Below, one piece after another: positions 1-11,354 of a DNA stretch of 64,000 bases. A program made the position numbers and the translations under genes. Under the pieces are notes generated by a model, which ran no database searches, was not told the DNA's origin, and saw only the letters and a list, made by a program, of their open reading frames with translations. Position 1 is the stretch's first letter. Each line of letters opens with the position of its first letter. Source of the stretch: Coprinellus micaceus (Eukaryota > Basidiomycota > Agaricomycetes > Agaricales > Psathyrellaceae). The stretch spans positions 186,001 to 250,000 of the forward strand of contig OX596346.1 in the NCBI GenBank assembly GCA_951394405.1, read 5' to 3'.

Positions 1-3000
1 ATCCTTCAGCAAAGATTGACGGGTGGACCCGCATATCCGCTCGAATTTTACCGGATGACACACTTCGAATCGCACTCGCAGTAGGGGGTCTCATGTAAGT
101 CTCCACCAACTTTATCGCCAGCCGCCATACTCAGCGTCTCCTCGATCAGGATCACGGTGTATGACATCGACCCTTGCCGACCTTCCCCAGCCTTCCGGTC
201 TATTGCCACCCTTCTTGTCAACTCTACTGGCTACCCCTGTGTTGACCAATCCTGCACGGCGCTCTCACTCTCGGATGATGTTGTCCTATTCGTCGTTGGC
301 ATGTCGTATCGTTCACTCGCTTGGAATTTCAGTGAAGGATGGCATGGCTTTGGGCCAAAACGTAGCTTCATAGCTTTCAATCACGTACGTCTGACGGTAA
401 CCCGCAATTTCCCCCGTTCATGAATCCCCCTTGAAAATAGGTCATTACAAGTGTCAATATGGTCATCGAGTGCGATAACGTTACAGCCGCAATTTGGAGC
501 GCAGAGAGGGATTCCCTTCACACCTGGCCTGTCAAGAGGTGTTGCCGATTCAGATGGCGCTTCGACCCTGAGTCGGAAACTTCCGAGCGACGGCAGGTGC
601 TCGGCGACAGCAAAAGGCCATCGGTTCGAGACGATGCCGCGTAGCTGCCGCTTCCGGCGAGTTGGGAGTCGGGATGGGCCTTGGCTAGTAAGAGTTTGAA
701 GAAGATTTACGACGGAGGGATATGACACACTAGAATAACGCTCATGTGTTTAAAATACAAATTCAAGAGGATGACCAGGTACTGGCGTACCCAGGGCCGG
801 AGAAGCCAGTGAGAACGAAGACTTGAGAGGTCGTCCAATAGCAGGAACGCCGCGAGGAGGGGAGGGGTTGCCTTGATCAACTCCTCGCGGTAAACCATGC
901 GAACTGTATTTCGGGCTATCGATGGGCGACTCCAGTGGAAGTCGCGTTCAAATGCGAGTAGACGACGATTGACTGCAATTAAGACGATGACGCGACGAAC
1001 AGTGGGTCGTGGCTGATCAACGGCAGCACGCTGGCATCTCGCTCTTTGCCGTACGTACCTCCCTGCCGTTGCCATCAAGAATTTCCCGATTTGGGGGGTG
1101 TCTCAATACCTCACCCCCCATCATTCCTTCCATGATCTGAATCGGCAACACCTCTTGCTCACCCCGCGCGCTTCACGCCGATCCCCATGCCCAATCGCGC
1201 TCGCCGACTCTCCGGTCCGCAAGGCATTCACAACTCCCGGACAGTCGTATATACAAGCATTTCACACAACGACAGCGACAGTGTCCTGTGCGACATGCTG
1301 TTCGATGACAGTACCTTGCAGACGAGAGGTACCCAGCGAATGCAGCGACCAATCCGGGGATATAGATTTAGGCTCAGACCTATTCGACGACCTGGTCAGA
1401 GCGAAGTATACGAGGGTGAATTTTACCTCGAAGCACGGTTCAACCTCCCACCAAATTACGATATTTACCATCCACAAGGGGTTCAACTTCCCGGTAGACG
1501 GGGATCTGGGTCAATATATGGCTCCACGGCCTTTGTTGACGGTATTCGAGGGAGCTACGGGTTCTACCGCTTATACTCACTCCCAAACCGTTTGTCAGAC
1601 GCCTACAATCCGAACTACGTGACTGAAGGGATCGCCGAGGGTCTGAGCAATAACCCCGAGCTGTCTGACCGTGCTGTCATACCCGCAGGACTGACGTGCC
1701 TCTGGACTACGGTTGGCGGGAACGTCGTGGTTCAAATTCACGCGCGCGACCAAGATTTGATGGGATGGCCGCCGAAAGGCAATAAGCGCCGGGGCTTATG
1801 TCGAGCTTCCTGGGCGGTGTAGAGTCACCCTTAGGCGGGTCAATGAAATATAGCACTGTAATCGTCATTCTGGCAAGGCCGCTGCCAGGATGCTCCCTGG
1901 GGGGTCGCGAGTTGGCCGGCCATCAGCAGTACTTGCCTGATTTGGGACGCGCGCAAACGGCGCCGCCTTCATGGTCGGGATTTTCCTGCGTCAATAGGGC
2001 CACTTCCGGAAGATTTAATAAATTTCTTGGGTAGGATAGGTGTGCTACTGCACACAGTAGAAATTTCAAATAGTTCTGCGCAGAGGTGCACTGGGTGTAA
2101 TTGCTTTATTTGCTTGAATCACAGAGCTACAAACAGCCAGCACAAATGCAGGGAGATCTGCGAGGGCTTGGGCCTTGACAAGAGTGTCCCTCTCACCAGG
2201 ATCGCCGAGGACACCCCAGAACCTGCCAAGAATAAAAAGCGGTTGAAGAGTCCGACTCAGAGGAGGAAAATGGGGCTGGGGAGGACTGAGGGCCCCAGTT
2301 CAAATCCTGTATACCTTTATTCTGTGTATATTCTCTGGACCGATGCATCTAGACTACACCGTACTCGTACTCGTAAGGGTGATACCAATCTATCGACAGG
2401 AACTGCGCTAAATGAGGTAACAGGCACATTTCAAGCGCAATTCGCATTTCCTCCTCTTATGAATGTCTTTAAACACGATATAATAACGCAATACGACGCT
2501 CCGAGCCCCTTACGTTGTGATTTGGTTGAATACGGACTCGGAAACCGTTTAACAATCCTCCAGGTTCTCACCCCCCGGTCAAATGGTGTGAGGCAAGCGC
2601 ACCCGGAATTCCTCCCAGCTTGTACTTCATTAATAATTCATTACAACTGAAACGTGTAGAGACACATCGTCTCTACGTGTACATACCCTCTACATGTTCC
2701 CGAGCCGAAAATGGAGTGTTCCGGGAGCGTGCAATTTGGTGATGTAGACCCCTGGCACAATAGGTCCACCAGGGGGCACCCTTGTTCGACGTGCTTCCCC
2801 GAGTGCAGTGGGCTTGAGTAAGAAATTCTGACCATATTTTCGTGTCCTATACATCCACATCTACCTGTTTACGTGCTCCATATGAAGGCCTCTCCAAATC
2901 GTAGTCCATAACGGCGACGACCAGGGCAAGAGCCTATGCACGTGATGTGGCCCCGCGCGGGCCCATTGGCGCTCGCGCGTGAAATCGAACCACGACGTTC

Positions 3001-3446
3001 CCGCCAACCGTACTCTGGACAGGGGGATCCGGTAGATGGCGCCAAATTTGCACAGCATCCGGTCACCTCTTCGTTATGGAAGGCGAAGATTTCACTTCCT
3101 GTCATGTCTATGACTTCCTTCGTCCGTTGAACCACATAGATGCCGTTTGAGACGAGTACCTCGACGTTTGTATCCAATTCTTCAATATGTGGCCCACTCT
3201 TTCCGGACATATATGCACTCGAATATCACTATTCTCGTTTGTAGAAACTTGAAACTTATGGCCCAACGCCCGACCCACGCGTTCTATGAGTCTGTCGCGA
3301 TTTTGACATCCCTCGCCATTCTTGGATGGTACCAACCACGGCGAGACCCTCTTTAGGCCGGTATGAATGAATAGATAGAACCAAGTTCTTAGTGTACAAC
3401 ATAGAGAGGAAACATGCACCATCTAGTACTAGAAGGCACAAACCAT
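1..3446. other. Gene-poor stretch, no supportable gene
   Basis: I see no recognisable protein family here. Long open frames exist at 1187-1822 (+) and 2027-2650 (+). The second encodes a Cys/His-rich patch (CTGCNCFICLNH, then QHKC), but neither frame shows splice-supported extension, a family motif or a paralog in the window. The open frames at 2869-3210 and 3108-3422 on the minus strand lie just downstream of the two-exon gene at 3447-4195 and could be a further, unrecognised piece. The stretch may be decayed accessory DNA. Confidence 0.4.
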
Positions 3447-4195
3447 CTACGCAGAGACAAGTGGCGGGATCCCGAAGAACTCCTTTCCCTGAAGCTCATC
3501 TCCGCGCAGGTCAAGGATAGGCAGATGCTGGCCGAGGAATGCTCTACCCAGCTTGAAAAATCCGGTAGCATATCCCTGCTGGTCATGCCCCATTATGAAA
3601 GCATCACAGTGAATCTTCAACGTGCCCGAGATACTGTCGACAGCGCAGCTCTTATCCATGTAGCGGTACAGTAGTTGGGATATCCATAGGCCCTATGTAG
3701 TATATGAGTTAGCATCGCAGATAAGACGAGAATATAGGACTCGAGACATACCTTAATAAATTCATCAATCTCGTGTTCCATGCCGAGATCGACCGCGTTG
3801 CTCAGCTCAGCCTTAAGATCGGTGATACTTACGGCCTTGGGAACCTGCCCAAGGTACACCGCAGCAGCCATATCTCCGTTCCGGGTATCGCGCTCATTAC
3901 CTCCTATCAACGAAAGCCGTGCGCACGAGATTCCCTCCGCTGGAGTGTGAGCGCTCGTCGGCGCGAAGTCTGTGATGAGGAACTCAAGTCTATACGCGGT
4001 CATCCTGTAATCGGTTTGGCCAGCCTTCAATGCGACGAGATAGAGCCTCTTGAGTCCGGGAACGGGAGGGGTATGCTTCTGCGGGGAGGAAACAGCCTTA
4101 GCGGAAGACCTCTTGGTGACGAGGGCGATGGCCTTGTCGCGTAGGCCGGCGCAGCTTTTCCGGAGACGCAGGCTAGGAGTGGTGAAGTCGGACAT
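3447..4195 (-). CDS. Uncharacterised two-exon protein, 229 aa
   Basis: The start is the ATG at 4195, 75 nt downstream of a TATATATA box. Exon 1 runs 4195-3752. A 59 nt intron (3751-3693, GTATGT donor, GCTAAC branch-like site, CATAG acceptor) joins it in frame to exon 2 (3692-3447), giving 229 residues. The N-terminus (about 1-45) is basic and Ser/Lys-rich. The rest mixes hydrophobic and charged stretches (LKRLYLVALKAGQTDY; IDEFIK then GLWISQLLYRY across the splice) and ends in FFGIPPLVSA. There is no convincing signal peptide or transmembrane helix. I do not recognise the family. Because splicing, the TATA box and frame all agree, I believe it is a real gene. An upstream in-frame extension exists but would include the TATA region, so I reject it. 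Confidence 0.6.
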
Positions 4196-4270
4196 GATGA
4201 AGGCGTACGAGTATTCGATGAGTGACAAGAGGCAGCTGGGTGGTGAGGAGGGCGCATGGAGTGTGCGGGA

Positions 4271-4278
4271 TATATATA
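4271..4278 (-). promoter_or_regulatory. TATA box for the 3447-4195 gene
   Basis: TATATATA read on the minus strand lies about 75 nt upstream of the chosen ATG at 4195, a usual spacing for a fungal core promoter. Confidence 0.5.
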
Positions 4279-6549
4279 AGGTTAGCAGAACGGAGGGCTT
4301 TGAGCATGCGATACGTGGTCGTGGCTTGACCTCGTCGTAAGGCGACGCGGGCCTGTAAGCGGACGAATGGCATTCGCCATAGTCATTCGATGTGGCTTTG
4401 CTGGGAGCGCTTAGAGCCACGCTTTGACCTCTGGCTACCTTAATGTCTCGCTTGGGCTCTGCGCTATTTCGGGAGTTGGTCAAAGCAACTCCTCGGAGTC
4501 TTAGAACTTACGCGACAAGACGGGCCGTAATCAACCTTCGAGATAGGTGAGTTACGGTTGCGGACGGCTTATGGGCCGGGGTCGTCCATAGGTACTGTCC
4601 ACGTGGATGTCCACAGCCTCAGGAGCTTGGTCATTGTGGGCTTGGTCGAGTAGTTGCGTGGGGTCGTCCTCGTTTCTCTCAGCCACGACGAGGCTCGCGA
4701 GTGCGATATATCCAAGCTGAAGAAACTGGGCCTCGTCATGGTTGGGGTATTACTCTACTGGGCGCCTGTCCACGAGTGAAGGTATATCAGCGTTGTCAAT
4801 GCTCGGGCAGTAGAAAGGATGAGGAAGTCTTACCAAGGGAACAGAGGAACGGTCACCGCTAGCCGATGGCACTCCAGGGTCAGGACCCATCCTCTTTCAT
4901 CTCGCTTTCTGCTCGGAACCTGCATTCCAATCTGGGCGAGTAGAGTCATCCACGGAAATGGTCGCGCATCACGCATGTCTTATCCACCCAGATAGCTATG
5001 CCGTCCAACTGGATCAAGCTGCGGGACAGTAATTCATTCTATTCGAGAGGGAGTGAAAGCATTACGAACCTTAGGGGTACCCAGTTGATTGGCGGGTAGA
5101 GAACGCTACACTGAATGCCTTGAGCAAGACATTTCCGCAGCGAGGCTAGAGCAGCTGGAGGGGAGGAATTAAGCGATCCTGGACCTTCCGAACGACTAAT
5201 AAAGTATTAAAGTGAGCGAGCAGACGTGAGGGGTGGTATGGTTTCGTACAGTAAGAGGGTTTGGGTCGTGGATTTCGAGCGATTTCGCTCCATATCTGAC
5301 GCTTGCCTAGCCCCGAGAATTAGACGCCCGTCCGTCACACAGGTACACAGCCCGCGTATCTCCTGTTCGATCATCACCCCCGCTGTGCACAGATTCCAAA
5401 GGTAGTTGAAACCCGCTCCACGGTGCAGGTCGTTGGTTCTTTAGAATGTATCAAGTGAATACGGGCCAAGGAGGGAAGGACAGCCTCGAGGACTGCTTTC
5501 AATTTGAACATTGAGAGACAGAGCGGGCCCGAGAACGCGGATTTGACGGCTATGATCAACAGAATCTAGCTTTGTATGAGCCGCAGACCATTAAGGGTGT
5601 CCGAAACTTGAGTATGGAGGGGATGATGATACAAGATGCGAGCCCGGTTAAAGTTCAGTGACAACTGCCCCGTGTTGACCTATTTAGCCGCCTTTTCTGC
5701 AAAGAGGGAATGTAATTTCTTATCAGAAGTCCTAGCCCGACTCGACAGAATGTGAGCGTTCGGCCTACCAACGGCTTAGGCAGGGTAATTAGGCGCCCAT
5801 AGGACCGTCCGCAAAGATAGCCATCCCACAAGCCTGCTGTCAATTGCTGGTCCTCGCCCTATGATTTCCCCAAAGTCAATTGAGTTTCCTGGACGACCCA
5901 TCGAGGGGGCGATCCGACTCGGAGGGCTCTCAGTTTCTCCACGCATAGATGTAGAGGACCCCACAAAGTGGGGCCAAGGGTTATGACGCCTTGTCATGCT
6001 GTACATCGATCCACAAGAGGCGAAGAAGAGCGGATGAGTGCTAACCCCTGTCCCGAGTCACCGGTCTTCGGAGTCTGAATTTGGTCGAGTACAAACAAGA
6101 GTTGGGTGTACAAACAAATCCCACACAACGATGACTTCAATGGCTTTGTCCGGGCTTCTTTCGGGAGAGCAATGCGGTCCGTTGCATGCCGATTCGGGTT
6201 CCTTCGCTCTCTTTCTCGACCCGCGATCCGAATCAATTGATCAAGGTTCCCTCCAAACAGGGCGTGTCAGCGGTCGTGCCCTACATTCGTCAAAGGACGG
6301 TGATCATACAATAATGTTCCCTCTGCCATTTTCACTCACTAAACGCACCGCTGATGCTTTGACCAACCCTTGTCAAAGCGCAAAGACACTAGGACTCATT
6401 GATGACGACTCCTTCGACCAAGAATGGTGCAGGTGGCGTATATGTCAAAGCGCATCCTATCAAAGCAATTGTGCCGAGGCATGCACGCCGCCCCATAAAG
6501 CGCGTGCATGCTACCGTCGACGCCCCCATTACATTCTGTCGACCGTATC
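4279..6549. other. Long intergenic stretch
   Basis: About 2.3 kb with only short overlapping open frames in all phases and no recognisable motif, RNA gene or repeat. It separates the minus-strand gene at 3.4-4.2 kb from the plus-strand gene starting at 6550, so it contains both promoters. Confidence 0.4.
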
Positions 6550-7869
6550 ATGGGAGCCCAAGTAAGTCAATCGCAGCCAAACGCACCCCATCCAGACGAC
6601 ACCAAAATGCACTCCTCCGACATGGCCAGCCTCTGCACATGGACTCTCAGAGCACTGGACTTTGGGACCCACCGCGAAGATATTGGCAAACCCGACCGAA
6701 CGCTTCACTGTCCAGATCGCATTCCGCAAGACGTATACTACGGGGCCCTGCAACTCCTGAATCGATTTGTTGCGCATGTGAGAAATCAAGTGGAGATAGA
6801 CCCTCTCGACGACCTACCACTGGAACTTACGTTCTATCTCGCGCTTGCGAAGGTAATGCGCTCCGCGTCTGGGGAGTCAAACGACGGCAGAGGGGTGGAC
6901 TTCGGCATTTTTGGATTCCCAGACCCTCTCCAATGTCCTGGCGCTTGTTTCTACCACAGTGCTCTACAGGAAAAAGAAGACAAGGAATCCGTCAAGGAAG
7001 CGTTCCCTGACACCGACTTATGTTGCGGCCCAAGGGTGTGTACACATGGTATGGGGTTTCTCTATGCCGACTTCGAGGACATTGTGAACCATGAGGTGGA
7101 CACCATCCCATATGAGTCTATCGAACACTTCAAGGCTCATGTTGTCCAAGAACGATCCATTGCCTACCTCTGCACCAAGTACTTGATAGCCCTCGACCTC
7201 GGCAACAAGGAAGGGCTTCTCAAAAATCACGAGCGGGCCATCCAGACTGTGTGGGCCCCCGATACGTTCACCCCCTGGACGTATACCCTCGCACTATACC
7301 TCCTGCACAGGTACCGGGAATCAAGTCGCTTTGATCCGGCAGCACTCAGCGATATTCCAACGGAGCATACGTTCTACGCAGCACTGTACATCGCCGCAGA
7401 CTTATTCAACGAGGACGACGATCTCTACGTCCCGGAAGTAATTTTCACCCGATTAGGCTTCCCCCTCCCAAGGGAGCGACAGAGCGATCGAGAGGTGTGT
7501 AGGTCGCACATCGCCGAGCTAGAACGAATTACAAATATGCAGGAGAACCGAATGGAGGAAGAGGATACCGTGCGCGAGCTTGGAGATCGAGACGCGGCGA
7601 TCACAGAGCTCAGCGACAACGAAGGGATCGTCATTGGGCCGGACATCGTCACCAGGGGTATGCGGGCGAAGGAGTACATGGGATGCGACAGGGGTGTTGT
7701 GTGCACTCGGGGAATGTTACGCTTGAAGGAGTATATCCTGGATCGTGTATTCCAATGGGACGTGAACTTCCATACTGCAACGGAGCGCCCTAAGCTTCTC
7801 GAGTTCTTGAAGGGGTTGGAAGTGGAATTCGGGATACCCCTTGGCAATGAAATGCAGATTCTTGGATAG
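6550..7869 (+). CDS. Protein with two degenerate cyclin-box-like halves
   Basis: An intronless frame of 439 codons from the ATG at 6550; this ATG has a purine at -3 and G at +4, unlike the in-frame ATG at 6508. The protein is an internal duplication. Residues about 61-200 and 242-425 align: YYGALQLLNRF with YTLALYLLHRY, PLDDLPLELTFYLALA with ALSDIPTEHTFYAALY, GFPDP with GFPLP, and HGMGFLYADFEDIVNHEVD with RGMLRLKEYILDRVFQWDV. Each half has the layout of a cyclin N-terminal box: a helix ending LLxR(F/Y), then TFYxALxxA, then an R/K-E-x2-L-like helix before a WDVNF-type end. That suggests a tandem, diverged cyclin fold. The family assignment is inference; the duplication is seen directly. No signal peptide or membrane segment. 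It lies about 0.5 kb upstream of the F-box gene on the same strand. Confidence 0.7.
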   Translation: MGAQVSQSQPNAPHPDDTKMHSSDMASLCTWTLRALDFGTHREDIGKPDRTLHCPDRIPQDVYYGALQLLNRFVAHVRNQVEIDPLDDLPLELTFYLALAKVMRSASGESNDGRGVDFGIFGFPDPLQCPGACFYHSALQEKEDKESVKEAFPDTDLCCGPRVCTHGMGFLYADFEDIVNHEVDTIPYESIEHFKAHVVQERSIAYLCTKYLIALDLGNKEGLLKNHERAIQTVWAPDTFTPWTYTLALYLLHRYRESSRFDPAALSDIPTEHTFYAALYIAADLFNEDDDLYVPEVIFTRLGFPLPRERQSDREVCRSHIAELERITNMQENRMEEEDTVRELGDRDAAITELSDNEGIVIGPDIVTRGMRAKEYMGCDRGVVCTRGMLRLKEYILDRVFQWDVNFHTATERPKLLEFLKGLEVEFGIPLGNEMQILG

Positions 7870-8373
7870 CTTGCCCTATGACTACTACTATTTATCACCT
7901 TGTAGAACTTAATGTTCCTTGATAGACATCTCAGGCTTTCACAGGAATCGAATGCGACCTCCTAGCGCTTCGCTTGGGCGCTCATTTTAATTTCGGCCGA
8001 CCCCGCCGGCCTTGGTGTAATCGGTGCCTAACAGTGTCAAACAGTTGGATAGCCGATCGCCATTTTCATCATTCACTCTTCCTTCTCCCTGTCACCCTCT
8101 CCCCAAGGGTGCGCCTCAGATTTGGACTAATCCAAAGGACCGGAGTCAATGCTTACCATGCTTTTCATCCAATGTTCTAGGTATCTCAACAGCTTTGCCG
8201 CCATTCGAGGATTCTGGCGCCCCAGAGTAGGTTCTCGTACGCTCCAAACAGGTAAGTATGCAAGGACATCGCCACTTGTCTTCCAGCGTTCATACATTAT
8301 ACCTCATCCCGAAGGCCGATACAGCAATCTAGCACACCAAACCCCCCACCCCCCACCTCGTTTCCTTGTCGTC

Positions 8374-9775
8374 ATGTCCTGGGGACCCCCTGTGAGTCTC
8401 AGAGATCGTCGATTTCTGTTCCCGATCTCAAAGGAATGTGCAGAAGCGCGAGCCCGCCCCCGAATTACCTGTGGAAATCCTCCGCCCTATCCTCCTATCT
8501 GTATACCCAGACCACGTGGAAAGGTTCAGATGGAAGGATTCGGTGCAGTGGGATAATGACTTGGCCAACCCAAGCATCACCCCGAACTCCTATGCCTCAG
8601 TTTGCAAGTGGTGGGGCATAGTCATGAGTGGGATCACTGAGTTCTGGGCGCATGTCATCGTCCACATCGACCACCCTCACCATCTCGACCACCTTCAACT
8701 CGCTTTGGAATCCTCCCGCCGTGAAGACATCAAGACAGTTACAATCCTCCATTCAGACCAAAGTGGGGAAATTGGCGAGGAGGTAGAGCGGGAAGAGTTG
8801 GAACGCATGCTCTCTCAACTGCTCCAACCCGAACACAAGTCGCGCATTCGATCCCTCGCGGTGAGGGCCCGTTGGAGTGGGTCACTGCCCATTACCATGA
8901 TCCATCCTTGGACTGGGCTCCGCACTCTGAAGCTGGAGAGCGAGCGGCGTAGTGTAAACCACCTCCCTTCGCAGATCGCCCCACCTATCCCATCGACCTT
9001 CTCCCTCTCGTTCCCACTTAGCGCCCTAGGCCTGACCGGCCCAATGTTCGCCAACCTCTGGCGCTCAGGTGATGGCAGAAAGGCAATGAAAGATGCTTCC
9101 CTCCTTTCACTCACCGTCTGCAATTTGCGCGAAGAGGACGGGGACCAGGAGCCGTTTACCTTCCGCGAGCTTGCAGAAGCGATAGACGCGTTCTGCGGGG
9201 CGAGGAGCCTCACCCTTATCGATATCGATCTCCCAGTTGGGGACAATGCCCCTGCCCTAGCTCCTTTCGTTGAGGTCGAAGGGGAGCGCGTGAATGCGCT
9301 CAGATTCGACACGATTCCTCTACGTCTCATAATCCACTTCATCGACTCCCTGTGGCGCCCTGGTCGCTACGATGATCTAGCCTTCTTCAAAATTCACCAC
9401 TGCGGCGAGCTCTCGCCTTCAGAGCGGACAGAGATCCAAAGAAATACACCCGGCAGCATCACGGTGCTCTACGCGGAGTTTGTGGGCGTCTCTCACCCCT
9501 CTGACTTGACACTCCTGTTGAGGAGGTTCAGCGCCAATGATATCCGTATCCAGCACTGCGCCGGTCTCACAGATGAGGTTCTCGGTGCAATCGCGGCAGG
9601 TCAATTGGCGTCCCTGAAGAGGGGTCAAAGGCTTCACATCGTCGACTGCACCAACTACTTGCCGGCCAGGCTTGAGGCACTAGTTGGGTCAAATTCTCGC
9701 GTAGCTCTGGAAATTCAGGACAATGTCACCACTCTATCTTGGCAAAGGCAGATGCACTGGATATACAACAATTGA
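8374..9775 (+). CDS. F-box/LRR-type protein
   Basis: Exon 1 is a tiny coding exon, MSWGPP (8374-8391). A 52 nt intron (8392-8443, GTGAGT to GCAG) joins it in frame to exon 2 (8444-9775), giving 449 residues. The F-box is at about residues 12-62: PELPVEIL, then YASVCKWW and TEFWAHVIVHID, matching the usual LP-x-E-I-L ... VC-x-W ... LW pattern of basidiomycete F-box proteins. The rest is a degenerate leucine-rich region (for example LRTLKLESER, LRFDTIPLRLIIHF, ALGLTGPMF). The F-box should bind Skp1 in an SCF ubiquitin ligase and the C-terminal repeats should select substrates; this is family knowledge, and the substrate is unknown. A start without the 5' exon at 8438 would need a GTG codon, so the spliced start is preferred. 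Confidence 0.85.
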
Positions 9776-10269
9776 TTTCCAATGAACGGACCTACATTCC
9801 TGTTCAATTCAGACCTCAGGCTTGGCTTATGTATATAGTCAGTAACATGTTTTTTAGTTCTCATGTTCTCCGTCGTTTCCTTCCCCAGCACCCACGCTCC
9901 CCAGGGTCCAGACCGACAGTCCTCCATTCATCCCAAAACACTGCTTGGAGCCCTTTCATACCCGTTTTCCCCTGACATCCCCACATGGAATCATCCTCTT
10001 GCACAACCATCGTATTGTCCACGACTTTTCTTTACAGCTCTGCGTCGCCTTCAGAGTCCTGATGGCAGTTACATCCTCCATCCGGTTGTCTACCTCTCGA
10101 CTCCCGCTCCGACTAGTGAGGGTCTGTTTGGGAGGCCTTGCACTCATCCCACCAGTGCACTCAGAACGGCCGGGTCCGATGGACTGTAACCCTGTCGACC
10201 TTCCCATCGACCTCTCGCCTCCGCGTTGAGTATACAACTGTAGCCGATTGGGTATCAGGAGGGTGACAC
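9776..10269. other. Intergenic stretch after F-box gene
   Basis: 3' flank of the F-box gene and of the inverted F-box relic. I see no gene or repeat in it. Confidence 0.4.
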
Positions 10270-10515
10270 ATTTTCACCGATCGCGGCCCAGATGAGCGAC
10301 GAGACGTTTTTAAAACTCTGGAAAGTTCGAGAGAACGGCACGCCACAATAGACAGACCACGGAGAGGGGGTTCGGCGGATTATCATTAGGTCGGCGAAAC
10401 CTTCATCGCTGGAAGGTGTACCTTGGAACCTGAACCTCTGAATGTGCTCCTTCCGAACGAGATCGAAAATTTGCCGGGGGATTTGAACGGGAAGATTGGC
10501 GTCCGTCTGCATCGC
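10270..10515 (-). pseudogene. Relic of an F-box gene
   Basis: On the minus strand the frame reads LPVQIPRQIFDLV, then KEHIQRFRFQG, and further on SSLIWAAIGENV. This lines up with the intact gene 1-2 kb away (LPVEILRPILLSV, DHVERFRW, TEFWAHVIVHID). The middle helix with the VC-x-W motif is scrambled, as expected after a frameshift or small deletion. No LRR region follows before the end at 10255. I read it as a broken, inverted copy of an F-box gene; whether it descends from the neighbour or from another family member cannot be told from the window. Confidence 0.5.
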
Positions 10516-11045
10516 ACGATTCTGCGCAGTAGCGATCGCCCGCCCCACGGAAATACCACTCACAAAGCACCTAGGGCCGTTTGTCATGATCCTGTGGTGC
10601 CGCGATGAGGACGACCATCGTTGGAGGCAATGACTCTGAGTGGTACGGGAGCGACCACATGATTCACTTCCCTTCCGATGACTCCGACGGATAGGCCACC
10701 CTGATGATGGGTATAGCGCCATCAACAAACGGCAAGATTGATATCAAAATAAGCGCTTGTGATGAATGTATGGCTGCTGCTGAACTAATTTCAGCATGCA
10801 ACATCCTCGCTAGGTGGTAGAGCAACCCCCAGAGCATCACCGCCTCATTTTATTCTGGTGGAGTAAGAAGACAGAAACGACCGCCTCTTACGGGGCCTCT
10901 GTGGGCGAGGTCGATACGTCATACCAAGTTTAACGTTACCCGACTAAAACGGGGAGATTAACCTTGGGCTCTCATGAGCTCGACCTTCGCTTTCGGCACG
11001 CATCACCCGCCTTCATCGCCCCTATGACTCACACCGGACATAAAG

Positions 11046-11129
11046 CAAATCATTTGCGCCTAACGAAGTCCAGGATAAGCAACGAAATAACTTGGTTGTT
11101 CTGAAGGTTATTTCGGACCAAATTATTTG
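11046..11129. promoter_or_regulatory. Paired CAAATnATTTG palindromes upstream of esterase gene
   Basis: CAAATCATTTG at 11046-11056 and CAAATTATTTG at 11119-11129 are two copies of one 11-base palindrome, 73 bases apart. A third, imperfect copy (CAAATTATTCA) follows near 11208. They lie 226-309 bases upstream of the esterase ATG. The spacing and symmetry suggest binding sites for a dimeric regulator; the factor is unknown. Confidence 0.4.
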
Positions 11130-11296
11130 CCCTGGTAAGACAACTTCGGGGGGAATGCGGTCTGTTTCTGGCAATTTGCCGTCAGCAAAATAAGGGGGGA
11201 ATAATCAAATTATTCAGTGTGATATGTAACCAGAAGTTCTCAGCTATCGCCATCGGTTCCGGTAAGTTCGGACTGAAGATCGTGCCTTCTTGATGG

Positions 11297-11304
11297 TATA
11301 AGTA
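11297..11304 (+). promoter_or_regulatory. TATA box of first esterase gene
   Basis: TATAAGTA lies about 58 nt upstream of the ATG. The same octamer with a similar flank (GGTATAAGTA followed by CACG) precedes the paralogous gene at 13872, so the core promoter is conserved between the duplicates. Confidence 0.6.
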
Positions 11305-11354
11305 CCACGGCGAGTCCGAAGGACCCCTCATCCAACCCCCACATTTCCTTCTCA

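Noticed and set aside
1187..1822. Long open frame, 211 codons
   Set aside because: Another phase is also open over the same stretch, there is no recognisable motif and no splice or paralog support.
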